Of a stretch of DNA of 64,000 bases, positions 1 to 10,444 are shown one piece after another. A program made the position numbers and the translations under genes. Location: positions 1 to 64,000 of the forward strand of contig NZ_RPOH01000026.1 of assembly GCF_003818135.1 (NCBI RefSeq), given 5' to 3'. The DNA is from Buttiauxella warmboldiae (lineage in GTDB: Bacteria; Pseudomonadota; Gammaproteobacteria; Enterobacterales; Enterobacteriaceae). Below the pieces are notes generated by a model. The model did not search any database, was not told the origin of the DNA, and worked only from the letters and a program-made list of their open reading frames with translations. How positions within the stretch are numbered: the stretch's first letter is position 1; each line of letters begins with the position of its first letter.

Positions 1-24
1 GGTTTTCACTGGCATACGACATAC

Positions 25-2094
25 TTACTGCAGCAGAGAGATATCCGCAACCTGCAAGAACAGCTCACGCAGTTTGGAAAGCAGGGTCAGACGGTTGATA
101 CGCAGCTCTTTCTCTTCTGCGTTCACCATCACTTTGTCAAAGAAGGCATCCACCGGCTCGCGCAGGTTGGCTAACTCTTCCAGCGCCTCCTGGTAACGGC
201 CTTCAGCGAAGAACGGTTCCAGTTTGTCGCGCAGCACCACCAGATGCGTGGCCAGGCGGATCTCTTCTGCTTCTTTCAGAACGGAGGCGTGAACGTGGTC
301 GTTCAGCTGTTCGTCTGACTTCGCCAGAATGTTAGAAACACGCTTGTTCGCCGCCGCCAGTGCAGATGAAGAGTCCAGCGTACGGAAGTGGGACACCGCC
401 TTCATACGCGCATCGAAATCAGCAGGTTTGGTTGGACGACGCGCCAGCACCGCCTGGATAGTATCCACGCTGTGGCCTTCTTCCTGATACCAGGCGCGGA
501 AACGGCCCAGCATAAAGTCGATGACTTCGTCGACAACCTTCTGGTTAGTCAGCTTCTCGCCGTAAAGGCGCACGGCCTCTTCGGTCAGAGTTTGCAGATC
601 CAGCGGCAGGTTTTTCTCCACGATGATACGCAGAACACCAAGGGCGGCACGACGCAGAGCAAACGGATCTTTGTCGCCTTTTGGATGCTGGCCGATACCG
701 AAGATGCCCGCGAGGGTATCCATTTTATCGGCGATCGCTACCGCGCAGGCCACCAGGTTAGACGGCAGTTCGTCGCCCGCAAAACGCGGCTGATACTGCT
801 CGTTGAGCGCAACCGCAACGTCTTCAGCTTCGCCGTCGTGACGCGCATAGTGCATGCCCATCACGCCCTGGGTGTCGGTAAACTCGAACACCATGTTGGT
901 CATCAGGTCGCATTTGGACAGTAAACCGGCGCGCGTTGCGTGGTTTACATCCGCGCCAATTTGGCCCGCGATCCAGCCAGAAAGGGCTTCGATACGGTTG
1001 GTTTTGTCGCGCAGCGTGCCGAGCTGTTGCTGGAACAGCACGGTTTCCAGACGCGGGAGATTATCTTCCAGGCGCTTTTTGCGGTCGGTATTGAAGAAGA
1101 ACTCGGCATCCGCCAGACGCGGGCGCACAACTTTCTCATTACCGGAGATAATCTGAATCGGGTCTTTTGATTCAATATTGGCGACGAAGATAAAGTTCGG
1201 CAGCAGTTTGCCGTCTTCGGCGTACACCGGGAAGTACTTCTGGTCACCTTTCATGGTGTAAACCAGCGCTTCCGCAGGCACCGCGAGGAATTTCTCTTCG
1301 AATTTCGCCGTCAGCACTACCGGCCATTCCACCAGAGAAGTCACTTCTTCCAGCAGGCTTTCGCTCAGATCGGCTTTACCGCCAATGTTGCGGGCCGCTT
1401 CTTCAGCGCCTTCTTTGATCGCCGCTTTACGCTGCTCGTAGTCGGCAATAACTTTGCCGCGCGTGAACAAAATTTCAGGATACTGTTCGGCGTTATCAAT
1501 GGTGAATTGCGGCTCGCCCATAAAGCGGTGGCCACGAATGATGCGGTCGGATGTGATACCCAGAATGGTGGCCGGGATCACTTCGTCGCCAAGCAGCAGA
1601 GTCACGGTGTGAACCGGACGCACGAATTGGGTGTTGTTATCACCCCAGCGCATCAGCTTTGGAATCGGCAATTTGGTCAGTGCGGTAGCAATCATCGTCG
1701 GCAGCAGCGCTTGCGCGCTTTCGCCCTTAACGTGCGCACGGTACATCAACCACTCGCCTTTATCCGTCACCAGACGTTCAGCCTGATCGACGGTGATGCC
1801 ACAGCCACGAGCCCAGCCTTCAGCAGCTTTGCCTGGTTTACCTTCTGCGTCGAACGCCGCAGAAATTGCCGGGCCGCGTTTTTCAACTTCACGGTCAGGC
1901 TGAGACTGCGCCAGATTAGAAATTTTCAGCGCCAGACGGCGCGGAGCCGCAAACCATTTGACTTCGCCATGAGCGAGGTTCGCCGCATCCAGTTCCGCAG
2001 TCACGTTCGCAGCAAAGGATTCCGCCAGGCTGCGCAGGGCTTTTGGTGGCAGCTCTTCAGTGCCGATCTCCACCAGAAAAGTTTTTTCAGACAT
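25..2094 (-). CDS. glyS: Glycine--tRNA ligase, beta subunit
   Basis: Encodes the beta subunit of the alpha2-beta2 bacterial glycyl-tRNA synthetase, which charges tRNA-Gly in the cytoplasm. The beta chain carries the tRNA-binding and anticodon-recognition parts. The protein is 689 aa, the same length as the E. coli subunit, and begins [21 protein letters not shown], the conserved N-terminus of GlyS. The C-terminal third (from about residue 560) is the DALR-type anticodon-binding region. It follows glyQ with only nine bases between them, so the two are one operon transcribed leftwards. The start at 2094 has a GAGG-like ribosome site just upstream. Nothing is unusual in length or frame. Confidence 0.98.
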   Translation of the reverse strand: MSEKTFLVEIGTEELPPKALRSLAESFAANVTAELDAANLAHGEVKWFAAPRRLALKISNLAQSQPDREVEKRGPAISAAFDAEGKPGKAAEGWARGCGITVDQAERLVTDKGEWLMYRAHVKGESAQALLPTMIATALTKLPIPKLMRWGDNNTQFVRPVHTVTLLLGDEVIPATILGITSDRIIRGHRFMGEPQFTIDNAEQYPEILFTRGKVIADYEQRKAAIKEGAEEAARNIGGKADLSESLLEEVTSLVEWPVVLTAKFEEKFLAVPAEALVYTMKGDQKYFPVYAEDGKLLPNFIFVANIESKDPIQIISGNEKVVRPRLADAEFFFNTDRKKRLEDNLPRLETVLFQQQLGTLRDKTNRIEALSGWIAGQIGADVNHATRAGLLSKCDLMTNMVFEFTDTQGVMGMHYARHDGEAEDVAVALNEQYQPRFAGDELPSNLVACAVAIADKMDTLAGIFGIGQHPKGDKDPFALRRAALGVLRIIVEKNLPLDLQTLTEEAVRLYGEKLTNQKVVDEVIDFMLGRFRAWYQEEGHSVDTIQAVLARRPTKPADFDARMKAVSHFRTLDSSSALAAANKRVSNILAKSDEQLNDHVHASVLKEAEEIRLATHLVVLRDKLEPFFAEGRYQEALEELANLREPVDAFFDKVMVNAEEKELRINRLTLLSKLRELFLQVADISLLQ

Positions 2095-2103
2095 GGCAGC
2101 CTC

Positions 2104-3015
2104 TTATTTATTCTTATTGCACATCGGGAAGCCAAGCGCTTCACGAGAAGCGTAATAGGCTTCGGCCACGGCTTTGGTCAGAGTACGAATACGCAGAATG
2201 TAGCGCTGGCGTTCAGTCACCGAGATGGCCTTGCGGGCATCAAGCAGGTTAAAGCTGTGCGCGGCTTTCAGAATGCGTTCGTAAGCAGGCAGCGGCAGCG
2301 GGTTTTCCAGCGCCAGCAGATGCTGTGCCTCTTTCTCATACTGCTCGAAGCAGGAGAACAGGAAATCCACATCGGCGTGTTCGAAGTTATAAGTTGATTG
2401 CTCAACTTCGTTCTGGTGGAACACGTCGCCATAGGTGGTTTTACCCAGCGGGCCGTCGCTCCAGACCAGGTCATAAACGCTGTCTACGCCCTGGATATAC
2501 ATCGCCAGGCGCTCTAAACCGTAGGTGATTTCACCGGTAACCGGTTTGCATTCCAGGCCGCCCACCTGCTGGAAGTAAGTGAACTGCGTCACTTCCATGC
2601 CGTTGAGCCACACTTCCCAGCCCAGACCCCAGGCGCCCAGCGTTGGGTTTTCCCAGTTGTCTTCTACGAAGCGAATGTCATGAATCGTTGGGTCCATACC
2701 CAGCTCTTTAAGCGACCCAAGGTACAGCTCCTGAATGTTGTCAGGGGAGGGCTTGAGAGCCACCTGAAACTGATAGTAGTGCTGTAAGCGGTTCGGGTTT
2801 TCACCGTAGCGGCCATCGGTAGGACGGCGCGATGGCTGCACATAAGCAGTCGCCATCGGTTCTGGCCCTAAAGCCCGCAGGCAGGTCATTGGGTGAGAGG
2901 TGCCGGCGCCGACTTCCATGTCCAAAGGTTGAACAATGGTGCAGCCCAGGCGACCCCAGTAGTCCTGTAACGTCAGGATCAGGCCTTGAAAGGTCTTGGT
3001 ATCAAACTTTTGCAT
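2104..3015 (-). CDS. glyQ: Glycine--tRNA ligase, alpha subunit
   Basis: Catalytic alpha subunit of tetrameric glycyl-tRNA synthetase; it makes glycyl-adenylate and transfers glycine to tRNA-Gly together with GlyS. The product is 303 aa, the family's standard length, starting [20 protein letters not shown] and containing the class II synthetase stretch around [23 protein letters not shown] that lines the active site. It is the first gene of the glyQS operon. About 110 bases separate it from the divergently placed control region next to ysaB, and these must hold the operon promoter. Confidence 0.98.
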   Translation of the reverse strand: MQKFDTKTFQGLILTLQDYWGRLGCTIVQPLDMEVGAGTSHPMTCLRALGPEPMATAYVQPSRRPTDGRYGENPNRLQHYYQFQVALKPSPDNIQELYLGSLKELGMDPTIHDIRFVEDNWENPTLGAWGLGWEVWLNGMEVTQFTYFQQVGGLECKPVTGEITYGLERLAMYIQGVDSVYDLVWSDGPLGKTTYGDVFHQNEVEQSTYNFEHADVDFLFSCFEQYEKEAQHLLALENPLPLPAYERILKAAHSFNLLDARKAISVTERQRYILRIRTLTKAVAEAYYASREALGFPMCNKNK

Positions 3016-3123
3016 GTTGATTTCGCACGCGTTCGAGAGGGTTAAAAAGGGAAGCGGCCAGTATACCTGTTGAGTGGAAGATAAACAGCCCGAATCGGCG
3101 TACCTTTGCCTGATGTTGCGGCG

Positions 3124-3441
3124 TTATGTCGTCGAAAGGTGTAAGAATTGACCGCTTTCGTCGAAGGAGCAGGTGAATCCCTCCCGGCGCGGGGTGCTGC
3201 CAGAAATCTCATAGCTTCCCTGGTACTGCTTCAAATCCACCACGCTGATGCGTTCGACGCGCGTATTGTAACGATGCGCCGCTTCACCTTTGCAGGTTTC
3301 AATCATCGCGTCCCCCTGAATCGCAGGAGACTGCGCAACTTGTGCATATTGCGGGTGTCGCTCCGGGGTACTACAGGCACTAAGTAAAAGGGCGGCTAAA
3401 ATTAGCAGCCAACGGCTATTTTTTATTTTTCGCATCATCAT
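3124..3441 (-). CDS. ysaB: YsaB-type small lipoprotein
   Basis: Small predicted lipoprotein of unknown function, 105 aa. The N-terminus has positive residues (MMMRKIKNSR), a hydrophobic stretch, and a lipobox LSAC with the lipidated Cys at residue 23, so the mature protein is about 83 aa and should be anchored in the cell envelope. Position between glyQ and yiaH matches E. coli ysaB. Three ATG codons in a row open the frame, and the ribosome site is weak, so the exact start (3441, 3438 or 3435) is uncertain. The lipobox makes the call as a lipoprotein firm; the role is not known. Confidence 0.85.
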   Translation of the reverse strand: MMMRKIKNSRWLLILAALLLSACSTPERHPQYAQVAQSPAIQGDAMIETCKGEAAHRYNTRVERISVVDLKQYQGSYEISGSTPRREGFTCSFDESGQFLHLSTT

Positions 3442-3577
3442 TGGTTATCTGTACGTTAAAATCGTTATTGTTATTCAATCATTAACCGGTATTACGCATT
3501 CTGCAAACCCGCATTTCACCTGACAAGAGAACGAATGCAAACTCAGATAAATACCCGTAAAGGCGCCAGAGGAACGA

Positions 3578-4573
3578 ATGCAGCAGAAAATTAACTGGGT
3601 TGATAACCTGCGCGGGATTGCGTGCCTGATGGTCGTCATGATTCATACCACAACCTGGTACATCACCAACGCCAATATCGTCAGCCCGTTTAGCTGGGAT
3701 TTATCGAACGTGCTGAATTCCGCATCCCGGGTGAGCGTACCGCTGTTTTTCATGATTTCAGGCTATCTGTTTTTCGGCGAACGCAGCGCGCAGCAGCGCC
3801 ACTTTTTGCGTATCGTCACCTGCCTGCTGTTTTATAGCGTACTTGCCCTGATTTACATCAAATTTTTTACCCCCATCAACGCCGGACTGTCGCTGCGCTA
3901 TATCCTGCAAAAACCGGTGTTCTACCACCTGTGGTTTTTCTTCGCCATCGTGGTTATCTATTTGCTGTCGCCACTCATTCAGGTGAAGAAGGTGAACGCG
4001 ATGGTGATTCTGGGGCTGATGGTGTTATTTGGCGTGGCGGCCAACCCCAATACCGTGCCGCAGACCCTGGATGGCGTAAAATGGCTACCGATTAATTTAT
4101 ATATTCGCGGCGATACGTTTTATTACGTGCTGTACGGCTTATTAGGGCGCGCAATTGGGATGCTGGAAACCGACAAACGCTGGGTTAGCGGCCTGGCTGC
4201 GGGTTTATTTGCGCTGTGTATTTTTTCGATTGCGACCGGCACGCGCCATCAATTAGAAGTGAACGGTAACTTTGCCGATACTTTTTATGTTTACTGCGGG
4301 CCGCTGGTGTTTATCGCGGCAATTAGCCTGCTGGTGCTGGTGAAAAACTGCCTGAATAGCCGCCCGCTGCCGGGGCTGGCGTTGATATCAAAACATTCGC
4401 TGGGGATTTACGGCTTCCACGCGCTGATTATCCACTTCCTGCGCACCCACGGCTACCAGATAACCCGCTCGCCGGTGCTCGATATTTTGTGGATTTTCGG
4501 CGCAACGCTTGCCGGAAGTTTGTTACTTTCCATAGCATTGCAGCGCATCGACACCCGAAAAATGGTGAGCTAG
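3578..4573 (+). CDS. wecH: Acyltransferase 3 family membrane protein (WecH/YiaH)
   Basis: Integral inner-membrane O-acyltransferase of 331 aa, the length of E. coli WecH (YiaH), which O-acetylates enterobacterial common antigen. The sequence opens [21 protein letters not shown], the typical first membrane segment of acyltransferase-3 proteins with the catalytic His (H23 in MIHTT), and continues with about ten hydrophobic segments. The start is supported by AGAGGAAC just upstream. It stands alone on the + strand. Its TAG stop overlaps the TAG of the converging regulator gene in a shared CTAG at 4570-4573. Substrate is inferred from the family, not visible in the sequence. Confidence 0.9.
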   Translation: MQQKINWVDNLRGIACLMVVMIHTTTWYITNANIVSPFSWDLSNVLNSASRVSVPLFFMISGYLFFGERSAQQRHFLRIVTCLLFYSVLALIYIKFFTPINAGLSLRYILQKPVFYHLWFFFAIVVIYLLSPLIQVKKVNAMVILGLMVLFGVAANPNTVPQTLDGVKWLPINLYIRGDTFYYVLYGLLGRAIGMLETDKRWVSGLAAGLFALCIFSIATGTRHQLEVNGNFADTFYVYCGPLVFIAAISLLVLVKNCLNSRPLPGLALISKHSLGIYGFHALIIHFLRTHGYQITRSPVLDILWIFGATLAGSLLLSIALQRIDTRKMVS

Positions 4574-5487
4574 GCGTGACGGGCGCGGGCGCGATGCAGC
4601 TGTCGGGGGGAAGAAAACCCCGCTGCTATCGCCGCCTGCTCCATGCGCTGCCCCTGCAACAAGCGCTGTTCGGCAACCGCCAGGCGCAATTGCTCCAGGT
4701 AATCCCGCACCGAAATCCCCAAATGCTGCTGGAAAAGGCGCGATAAGTGGCGCGAACTGACGTGAACTTTGGCGGCAATTTCCTGCACATCCCACGCGGA
4801 CTCTGGTGCTGCCGAAAGCAGATCCTGAGCGCGATGCACGGCCGGGTGAATGTGGTTACGGTAGCGCAGCCACGGCGATAGTTGCGGGTCATCGCCGGAG
4901 CGGCGAAACCACACCACCATTTCGCGCGCCACATCCAGCGCAGCTTTTGGCCCACAGTAGCGGTTAATCAGATGCAGCGACAAATCGATGCCGGAAGTGA
5001 TCCCCGCGCTGGTCCAAATCCCCCGATCTTCAACAAATATGCGGTTATCTTTCACCTGCGCTCTGGGGGCCGCTACGCGTAGTCGCGCGAGAACATCATG
5101 ATGCGTGGTGCACTGCACGCCGTTCAGCAACCCGGCTTTTGCCGCCAGCAGCGCTCCCGAACAGACACACATCAGATTAAGCTGCTGGCCGTGAATGTGC
5201 GGTTGCAGGCGCGTCAGCCAGCGGCGTACCGTTTCCGCCTGTGGTATGTCGAAGTAATGACTGGAATCGCAAGAGCCCGGCAACACTAACAGGCTGCCGG
5301 GAGGAAAACTTTCCGGCAGCGGCTCAATACCCGAAAAATTAAGCCCGATGGAGGTGGCGACCTGCGGGTCCGGTCCGATGAAGCTCAGGTGAAAGGCGTC
5401 GCCCGCCAGCGCCAGCGTTTCCGCAGGCCCGGTCAGGTCGAGGGACAATACGCCAGGCAAAACCACGAACCAGACCCCAATACTCAC
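4570..5487 (-). CDS. GlxA-family AraC-type transcriptional regulator
   Basis: Predicted transcription factor of about 305 aa with two parts. The N-terminal 190 residues have the DJ-1/PfpI-like fold of GlxA-type regulators ([36 protein letters not shown] around the nucleophile elbow). The C-terminal 100 residues are an AraC helix-turn-helix pair ([17 protein letters not shown]). I chose the GTG at 5487 because it forms a GTGA overlap with the stop of the upstream hydrolase and has GGAG eight bases upstream; an ATG at 5505 is in frame but has no clear ribosome site. Coupling to the hydrolase gene suggests the two act in one small catabolic or stress response. The effector is unknown. Confidence 0.85.
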   Translation of the reverse strand: MSIGVWFVVLPGVLSLDLTGPAETLALAGDAFHLSFIGPDPQVATSIGLNFSGIEPLPESFPPGSLLVLPGSCDSSHYFDIPQAETVRRWLTRLQPHIHGQQLNLMCVCSGALLAAKAGLLNGVQCTTHHDVLARLRVAAPRAQVKDNRIFVEDRGIWTSAGITSGIDLSLHLINRYCGPKAALDVAREMVVWFRRSGDDPQLSPWLRYRNHIHPAVHRAQDLLSAAPESAWDVQEIAAKVHVSSRHLSRLFQQHLGISVRDYLEQLRLAVAEQRLLQGQRMEQAAIAAGFSSPRQLHRARARHA

Positions 5488-6026
5488 GATAAAGACTCCA
5501 GGCATTCGGCAACGGTTTGAATTTCCGCAAATCGCCCTGCCAACACCGTTTCCGTACGGTGGCGCAGGGTTTGGGTATCCAGCGTAACGCCTTTCCAGCT
5601 CATCGGGAAGGTGAGCGTCGCTTCACTGATAAAGGAGACACGATAACCCAGATCCGCTGCTACCCGCGTGGTGGTTTCGCAGCACTGTTCGGTACGGAGC
5701 CCGCAGATAATCAGGTGGTTAATATCACCTTTACGCAACCACAGGTCGAGGCCGGTATCGGTGAAGGCATTATGGACGTGTTTCTGAAACGTCACATCGG
5801 CTCGATGCTGCAAGAAAGGCATAGGTTTAACATAGCCGGACTCCAGCGCAAACGGGCCTGAATCGTCAACGTGGAAAATATCCACCACCGGTATTTTCAA
5901 ATCCTGGCAGCCGGAAATCAGCGCTGAAATGGCCTGCTGGAACGCAGGAAAATCAGCCTCCTGCCAGTAATCACGCTGGAAAAAAGATTGCTGGGTGTCG
6001 ATATTTATCAGGGCAGAACGGGACAT
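5484..6026 (-). CDS. Isochorismatase-family cysteine hydrolase
   Basis: Predicted amidase or hydrolase of 180 aa with the isochorismatase fold. The catalytic pattern is visible: Asp in ALINIDTQQSFF near the N-terminus, Lys in WLRKGDINHL, and the nucleophile region GLRTEQCCETTTRVAADLGY. The start at 6026 is fixed by AAGGAG seven bases upstream; a longer frame up to 6092 lacks a ribosome site. Its TGA stop overlaps the GTG start of the GlxA-type regulator, so both are translated from one message. The sequence does not show which substrate it uses; related enzymes cleave nicotinamide, ureido compounds or isochorismate. Confidence 0.85.
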   Translation of the reverse strand: MSRSALINIDTQQSFFQRDYWQEADFPAFQQAISALISGCQDLKIPVVDIFHVDDSGPFALESGYVKPMPFLQHRADVTFQKHVHNAFTDTGLDLWLRKGDINHLIICGLRTEQCCETTTRVAADLGYRVSFISEATLTFPMSWKGVTLDTQTLRHRTETVLAGRFAEIQTVAECLESLS

Positions 6027-6206
6027 TTTGGTACTCCTTATCACTGGGTATGAACCCATTGTGACAAGGGTTAGCGCGGTTGCTAAGACCAAAAACGGAC
6101 AGGATGAGGGTGGATCGGGACCCGTTGTCAGCCGCGAAGGAAAACCCTAAACAGCCCACCTGATTCGCCAGCAAATTATGTTACTCTCCAGAAAAATACG
6201 GAGAAC

Positions 6207-7229
6207 ATGATGAACAGCAAGGCGGCACGCCCCACGATAAGCGACGTCGCGAAAGCGGCAAAGACCGGAAAAACCAGTGTTTCCCGCTATCTGAACGGCG
6301 AGCAGAACGCGCTGTCCGACGGTCTGCGTTTACGCATTGAAACGGCGATCGCCGAACTCGATTACCGCCCAAGCCAAATGGCTCGCGGCCTGAAACGTGG
6401 GCGAACCCGCTTAATTGGCCTGATCATCGCCGATATCACCAACCCCTACTCCGTCGATGTGTTGAGCGGTATCGAAGCCGCCTGCCGTGAAAAGGGCTTT
6501 ACGCCGCTGGTCTGTAACACCAATAACGAAGTGGATCAGGAGCTGCATTACCTGGATTTGCTGCGCAGTTATCAGGTGGAAGGGATTGTGGTGAATGCGG
6601 TAGGGATGCGTGAAGAGGGCTTAAATCGCCTGCAACAATCTGCGCTGCCGATGGTGCTGATTGACCGCAAAATTCCTGATTTTGCCTGCGACATGGTCGG
6701 TCTGGATAACACGCAGGCCGCAACGACCGCCACCGAACACCTCGTGGAACAAGGCTTTGAAGCAATTCTGTTCCTCAGCGAACCGCTCGGTACAGTGAAC
6801 ACTCGCCGCGAGCGCCTGAAGGCGTTCCACGCTACTCTCAAACGCTACCCGGGCATTGTTGCCGAAAACGCCGAAGTGCCTTTGCACGAAGGCGATTTGA
6901 TGGACAATACCCTGCGCCACTTCCATTCCGCACACCGTGGCATGCGCAAAGCGGTGATTTCAGCGAATGGTGCGCTTACCCTTCAGGTGGCCCGTTCGCT
7001 GCGCCGCATCGGTCTGCACTGGGGCAGTGATATTGGCTTGCTTGGCTTCGATGAACTCGAATGGGCGGAGCTTGCCGGAGTCGGCATCACCACTCTTAAA
7101 CAGCCGACCTGGCAGATTGGTTACGCCGCGCTCGAACAGGTCGTGAAGCGCATTGAAGGCGGCAGCGACACCGTTTATGAACAGGTCTTTTCCGGCGAAT
7201 TAATCGTTCGCGGTTCTACCGTCCGTTAA
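6207..7229 (+). CDS. ptxS: LacI-family repressor of the ketogluconate operon (PtxS-type)
   Basis: DNA-binding repressor of 340 aa. The N-terminal LacI helix-turn-helix is clear (TISDVAKAAKTGKTSVSRYLNG, residues about 10-31), followed by the hinge SQMARGLKRGRTRLIGLI and a periplasmic-binding-protein-like effector domain. Gene order ptxS-kguE-kguK-kguT-kguD is the one known for Pseudomonas 2-ketogluconate use, where PtxS represses the operon and 2-ketogluconate relieves it. A 14-bp palindrome just downstream (7278-7291) resembles the PtxS operator. Two ATG codons in tandem open the gene; GGAG is closer to ideal spacing for the second (6210). The assignment rests on context and operator together. 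Confidence 0.85.
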   Translation: MMNSKAARPTISDVAKAAKTGKTSVSRYLNGEQNALSDGLRLRIETAIAELDYRPSQMARGLKRGRTRLIGLIIADITNPYSVDVLSGIEAACREKGFTPLVCNTNNEVDQELHYLDLLRSYQVEGIVVNAVGMREEGLNRLQQSALPMVLIDRKIPDFACDMVGLDNTQAATTATEHLVEQGFEAILFLSEPLGTVNTRRERLKAFHATLKRYPGIVAENAEVPLHEGDLMDNTLRHFHSAHRGMRKAVISANGALTLQVARSLRRIGLHWGSDIGLLGFDELEWAELAGVGITTLKQPTWQIGYAALEQVVKRIEGGSDTVYEQVFSGELIVRGSTVR

Positions 7230-7276
7230 TCAATGTTCGTGATAGCGATCATAAATTGAAGATGCCTGACTTTTCT

Positions 7277-7305
7277 TTGGAACCGGTTCCATCTAGCGTA
7301 ATAAT
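7277..7305 (+). promoter_or_regulatory. kgu operon promoter with PtxS-type operator
   Basis: TGGAACCGGTTCCA at 7278-7291 is a perfect 14-bp palindrome and closely matches the PtxS operator described in Pseudomonas (TGAAACCGGTTTCA). It overlaps a possible -35 (TTGGAA, 7277-7282), with TAATAA 16 bases further on (7299-7304) as a -10. A repressor bound here would block RNA polymerase. The promoter elements are my inference; the palindrome is directly visible. Confidence 0.8.
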
Positions 7306-7339
7306 GATGTTAACGAGATGAAGCTGCCCGGAGAATTGA

Positions 7340-8089
7340 ATGCCGAGAAAAATTATTGTCGTCACCGCCGCTTACGGGCATGACCGCATCGCCGCAATGG
7401 GCGGCCAACAAGCGCTGTTGCCGATTATCGCCAACGCCGGTGCTGACGGCGTGGAAATTCGCCGCGAGTTATTCGATCACACACAGCTTGATGCCTTGCC
7501 AGAACTGGCCCGGCAAATTGCTGCACATCAACTCGAAGCCTGTTATTCCGCACCGGAGCCGCTGTTTGTAGAAGACGGCAAACTTAATCCGCTGATCCCT
7601 TCTTTGCTGCTTGAAGCCCACCAGCTCAGTGCAACATGGCTAAAACTTTCTCTCGGCCACTTCCGTAGCAGCCAACAGTTTTCCCTCCTGCAACAGTGGC
7701 TTGCAGAAACAGAGGTGGCTTTGGTGGTGGAAAACGATCAGACAAACTGCGGCAAACTCGCCCCGATGCAGCGCTTTCAGGCCGCCTGTAAGGTGCTAAA
7801 CCTCCCCGTGACGCTAACGTTTGATATGGCCAATTGGCTGTGGGTCGATGAATCACCTGAAGCTGCGGCACGCGTGCTTGCGCCATCGGTCAGCTATATC
7901 CACGTCAAAGCCGCCGTGGCGCATCATTATCACTACCGGGCAATTGCGCTGGATGACGCCGAACCGCGCTGGCTGGAACTGTTAAAAAATCTGCCCGCCG
8001 ATGCCCCGCGCGCAATTGAATTCCCGCTCGAAGGCCGCGACCTGACGGTGGTCACGCGCCATTACGTCACTGTATTACGCGAGGTGTAA
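7340..8089 (+). CDS. kguE: KguE-type TIM-barrel sugar-phosphate epimerase/isomerase
   Basis: Cytoplasmic protein of 249 aa in the xylose-isomerase-like TIM-barrel superfamily, with typical patches GADGVEIRRELF, ATWLKLSLGHF, VVENDQTNCGKL and FDMANWLWVDE. It is the first gene after the PtxS-type operator and is followed at once by kguK, as in Pseudomonas kguEKTD. The precise reaction of KguE is not well established even in the model organism; it is described as an epimerase. The ATG at 7340 follows GGAG by six bases. Its TAA touches the kguK start with no gap. Confidence 0.85.
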   Translation: MPRKIIVVTAAYGHDRIAAMGGQQALLPIIANAGADGVEIRRELFDHTQLDALPELARQIAAHQLEACYSAPEPLFVEDGKLNPLIPSLLLEAHQLSATWLKLSLGHFRSSQQFSLLQQWLAETEVALVVENDQTNCGKLAPMQRFQAACKVLNLPVTLTFDMANWLWVDESPEAAARVLAPSVSYIHVKAAVAHHYHYRAIALDDAEPRWLELLKNLPADAPRAIEFPLEGRDLTVVTRHYVTVLREV

Positions 8090-9031
8090 ATGATGTCGAA
8101 TCAACTGGATGTGATAACCATTGGTGAAGCGATGGCAATGTTTGTCGCAGACGATGCTGGTGATTTAGCCGCCGCCGAACATTTTGTTAAGCGAGTCGCA
8201 GGCGCAGAGCTTAATGTCGCCACCGGGCTTGCGCGCCTTGGCCTCAATGTGGGCTGGGTCAGTCGCGTGGGCAATGATTCCTTTGGCCGTTTTGTGCTGC
8301 AGCAGCTGGCGAAAGAGAATATCGACAGCCGTGGCGTGACGACAGACGAGCGCTTTGCTACAGGCTTTCAGCTTAAATCTAAAGCAGAAAATGGAACCGA
8401 TCCCATTGTGGAATACTTCCGTAAAGGATCGGCGGCCAGCCATCTTTCTAGCGCTGATTTTAATGAAGAGTATTTTGGCTCGGCACGCCATCTACATTTA
8501 AGCGGCGTGGCGGCAGCACTGTCGGATAGTTCATTAGAACTGCTCAATCACGCCGCTCGCGTGATGAAGCAGCAAGGCAAAACGATCTCTTTTGACCCTA
8601 ATCTGCGCCCGGTGCTCTGGAAGAGTGAAGCAGAAATGGTGAAACAATTGAACCAACTCGCCTTCCAGGCAGACTGGGTGCTGCCAGGATTAAGCGAAGG
8701 CGCCATTCTGACCGGGCATAAAACACCAGAAGCGATTGCCGATTTCTATCTCGACCACGGCGTTAAGACCGTGGTGCTGAAAACGGGCGCTGATGGCGCA
8801 TGGTACAAAACGGCCTCAGGTGATAAAGGGGCAGTAAGTGCGGTAAAAGTCGAGAACGTCGTCGATACCGTCGGCGCTGGCGACGGTTTTGCGGTGGGAG
8901 TGATAAGCGCCCTGCTCGAAGGGAAAACCTTAGAACATGCCATCAGCCGCGGAAATAAAATCGGCTCACTGGCGATTCAAGCCATCGGCGATAGCGAAGG
9001 GTTACCGACCCGTAGCTCGCTTGGCGAATAA
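8090..9031 (+). CDS. kguK: 2-ketogluconate kinase (PfkB family)
   Basis: Sugar kinase of 313 aa that should phosphorylate 2-keto-D-gluconate to 2-keto-6-phosphogluconate in the cytoplasm. It shows the PfkB N-terminal signature (ITIGEAMAMF, GAELNVATGLARLG) and the C-terminal signature DTVGAGDGFAVG, with the catalytic base Asp265. The sequence also resembles KDG kinases, so substrate is assigned from the kgu gene order. It starts with tandem ATG codons directly after the kguE stop, with GAGGTG inside the end of kguE as ribosome site, so the two are translationally linked. Confidence 0.87.
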   Translation: MMSNQLDVITIGEAMAMFVADDAGDLAAAEHFVKRVAGAELNVATGLARLGLNVGWVSRVGNDSFGRFVLQQLAKENIDSRGVTTDERFATGFQLKSKAENGTDPIVEYFRKGSAASHLSSADFNEEYFGSARHLHLSGVAAALSDSSLELLNHAARVMKQQGKTISFDPNLRPVLWKSEAEMVKQLNQLAFQADWVLPGLSEGAILTGHKTPEAIADFYLDHGVKTVVLKTGADGAWYKTASGDKGAVSAVKVENVVDTVGAGDGFAVGVISALLEGKTLEHAISRGNKIGSLAIQAIGDSEGLPTRSSLGE

Positions 9032-9039
9032 ACAAAGAC

Positions 9040-9073
9040 TGCATCAGCTGTGCCCTACACCCGGCATGATGCA
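9040..9073 (+). repeat. Intercistronic inverted repeat, kguK-kguT
   Basis: TGCATCA at 9040-9046 and TGATGCA at 9067-9073 form a perfect 7-bp stem around 20 bases. There is no T-run, so it is more likely to stabilise or pause the message than to end it. Confidence 0.5.
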
Positions 9074-9098
9074 ACGTTCTCAACACCGAGGCTAGCCT

Positions 9099-10382
9099 AT
9101 GAAAACCCATACAATCGCGCCAAAACGTTGGTGGTACATCATGCCAATCGTGTTTATCACCTATAGCCTGGCGTACCTGGACCGTGCCAACTTTAGTTTT
9201 GCCTCTGCCGCAGGGATTAACGAAGACCTCGGGATCACCAAAGGGATTTCGTCGCTGCTGGGGGCTTTGTTCTTCCTCGGCTATTTTTTCTTCCAGATCC
9301 CAGGAGCGATGTACGCCGAACGTCGCAGCGTGCGCAAGCTGATCTTTGTCTGCCTGATCTTATGGGGTGGCTGCGCGTCGCTGACCGGTGTGGTCAGCAA
9401 TATTCCGGCGCTGGCGGCGATCCGTTTTATCCTCGGCGTGGTAGAAGCGGCGGTGATGCCCGCCATGCTGATTTACATCAGTAACTGGTTCACTAAGTCC
9501 GAGCGCTCGCGGGCTAACACTTTCTTAATCCTCGGTAATCCAGTGACGGTACTGTGGATGTCGGTGGTTTCAGGCTATCTGATTCAGGCCTTCGGCTGGC
9601 GTGAGATGTTTATCTTTGAAGGGATCCCGGCCATTATCTGGGCATTCGCCTGGTGGATGCTGGCCAAAGATAAACCTGCACAAGTTGGCTGGTTGTCTGA
9701 TGCAGAAAAATCCACGTTGCAGGCTCAACTGGAAAAAGAACAGCAGGGAATTAAAGCGGTGCGCAATTACGGCGAAGCGTTCCGTTCGCGCAACGTCGTG
9801 CTGCTGTGTATGCAATATTTCTGCTGGAGTATTGGTGTGTACGGCTTCGTGCTGTGGCTGCCGTCGATTATCCGCAATGCTGGCGCTGCGGGCATGGGGA
9901 TGGTGGAAGTGGGCTGGCTGTCATCGGTTCCTTATCTGGCGGCAACTATCGCGATGATTGTGGTGTCGTGGGCGTCAGATAAAATGCAGAACCGCAAGCT
10001 GTTCGTCTGGCCGCTGCTGCTGATTGGCGCGCTGGCATTCCTCGCCTCCTGGCTGGTTGGCGCTGACCATTTCTGGGTTTCTTATACTCTGCTGGTGATT
10101 GCCGGTGCGGCAATGTATGCCCCCTACGGCCCCTTTTTTGCCATTATTCCTGAAATGCTGCCACGCAACGTTGCCGGTGGCGCGATGGCATTAATTAACA
10201 GCATGGGGGCGCTCGGTTCGTTTGTCGGCTCCTGGTTTGTTGGCTACCTTAACGGTATAACGGGCAGTCCTGCCGCTTCCTACATATTTATGGGGGTAGC
10301 ATTGCTGGCTTCGGTGTGGCTAACTCTGATGGTGAAACCAGCGATAAACCAACAGGTTCCGGTGGCAGCACACCACGCCTAA
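9099..10382 (+). CDS. kguT: MFS 2-ketogluconate transporter
   Basis: Inner-membrane major facilitator of 427 aa from the anion:cation symporter (phthalate permease/ExuT-like) group, predicted to import 2-ketogluconate with protons. About twelve hydrophobic segments are visible, with the family motif [10 protein letters not shown] near residue 28 and the loop [11 protein letters not shown] after the second or third segment. It lies third in the kgu operon, 67 bases after kguK. A hairpin separates it from kguD. Substrate is inferred from the operon. Confidence 0.87.
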   Translation: MKTHTIAPKRWWYIMPIVFITYSLAYLDRANFSFASAAGINEDLGITKGISSLLGALFFLGYFFFQIPGAMYAERRSVRKLIFVCLILWGGCASLTGVVSNIPALAAIRFILGVVEAAVMPAMLIYISNWFTKSERSRANTFLILGNPVTVLWMSVVSGYLIQAFGWREMFIFEGIPAIIWAFAWWMLAKDKPAQVGWLSDAEKSTLQAQLEKEQQGIKAVRNYGEAFRSRNVVLLCMQYFCWSIGVYGFVLWLPSIIRNAGAAGMGMVEVGWLSSVPYLAATIAMIVVSWASDKMQNRKLFVWPLLLIGALAFLASWLVGADHFWVSYTLLVIAGAAMYAPYGPFFAIIPEMLPRNVAGGAMALINSMGALGSFVGSWFVGYLNGITGSPAASYIFMGVALLASVWLTLMVKPAINQQVPVAAHHA

Positions 10383-10387
10383 TCTCA

Positions 10388-10416
10388 AGCCAGGCGGCCA
10401 TTTTCACCGCCTGGCT
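10388..10416 (+). terminator. Intercistronic hairpin, kguT-kguD
   Basis: AGCCAGGCGG (10388-10397) and CCGCCTGGCT (10407-10416) form a perfect 10-bp GC-rich stem with a 9-base loop, placed between kguT and kguD. No clear T-run follows, so it may be a partial terminator or an mRNA-stabilising element that sets kguD levels. Confidence 0.6.
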
Positions 10417-10444
10417 GTATTCAAACTGTTTATCGGAGAACGCT

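Noticed and set aside
1507-2397. Long + strand frame (296 codons) opposite glyS and glyQ
   Set aside because: It spans the junction of two well-conserved genes on the other strand, is rich in Arg, Gln and His as antisense frames are, and resembles no protein I know.
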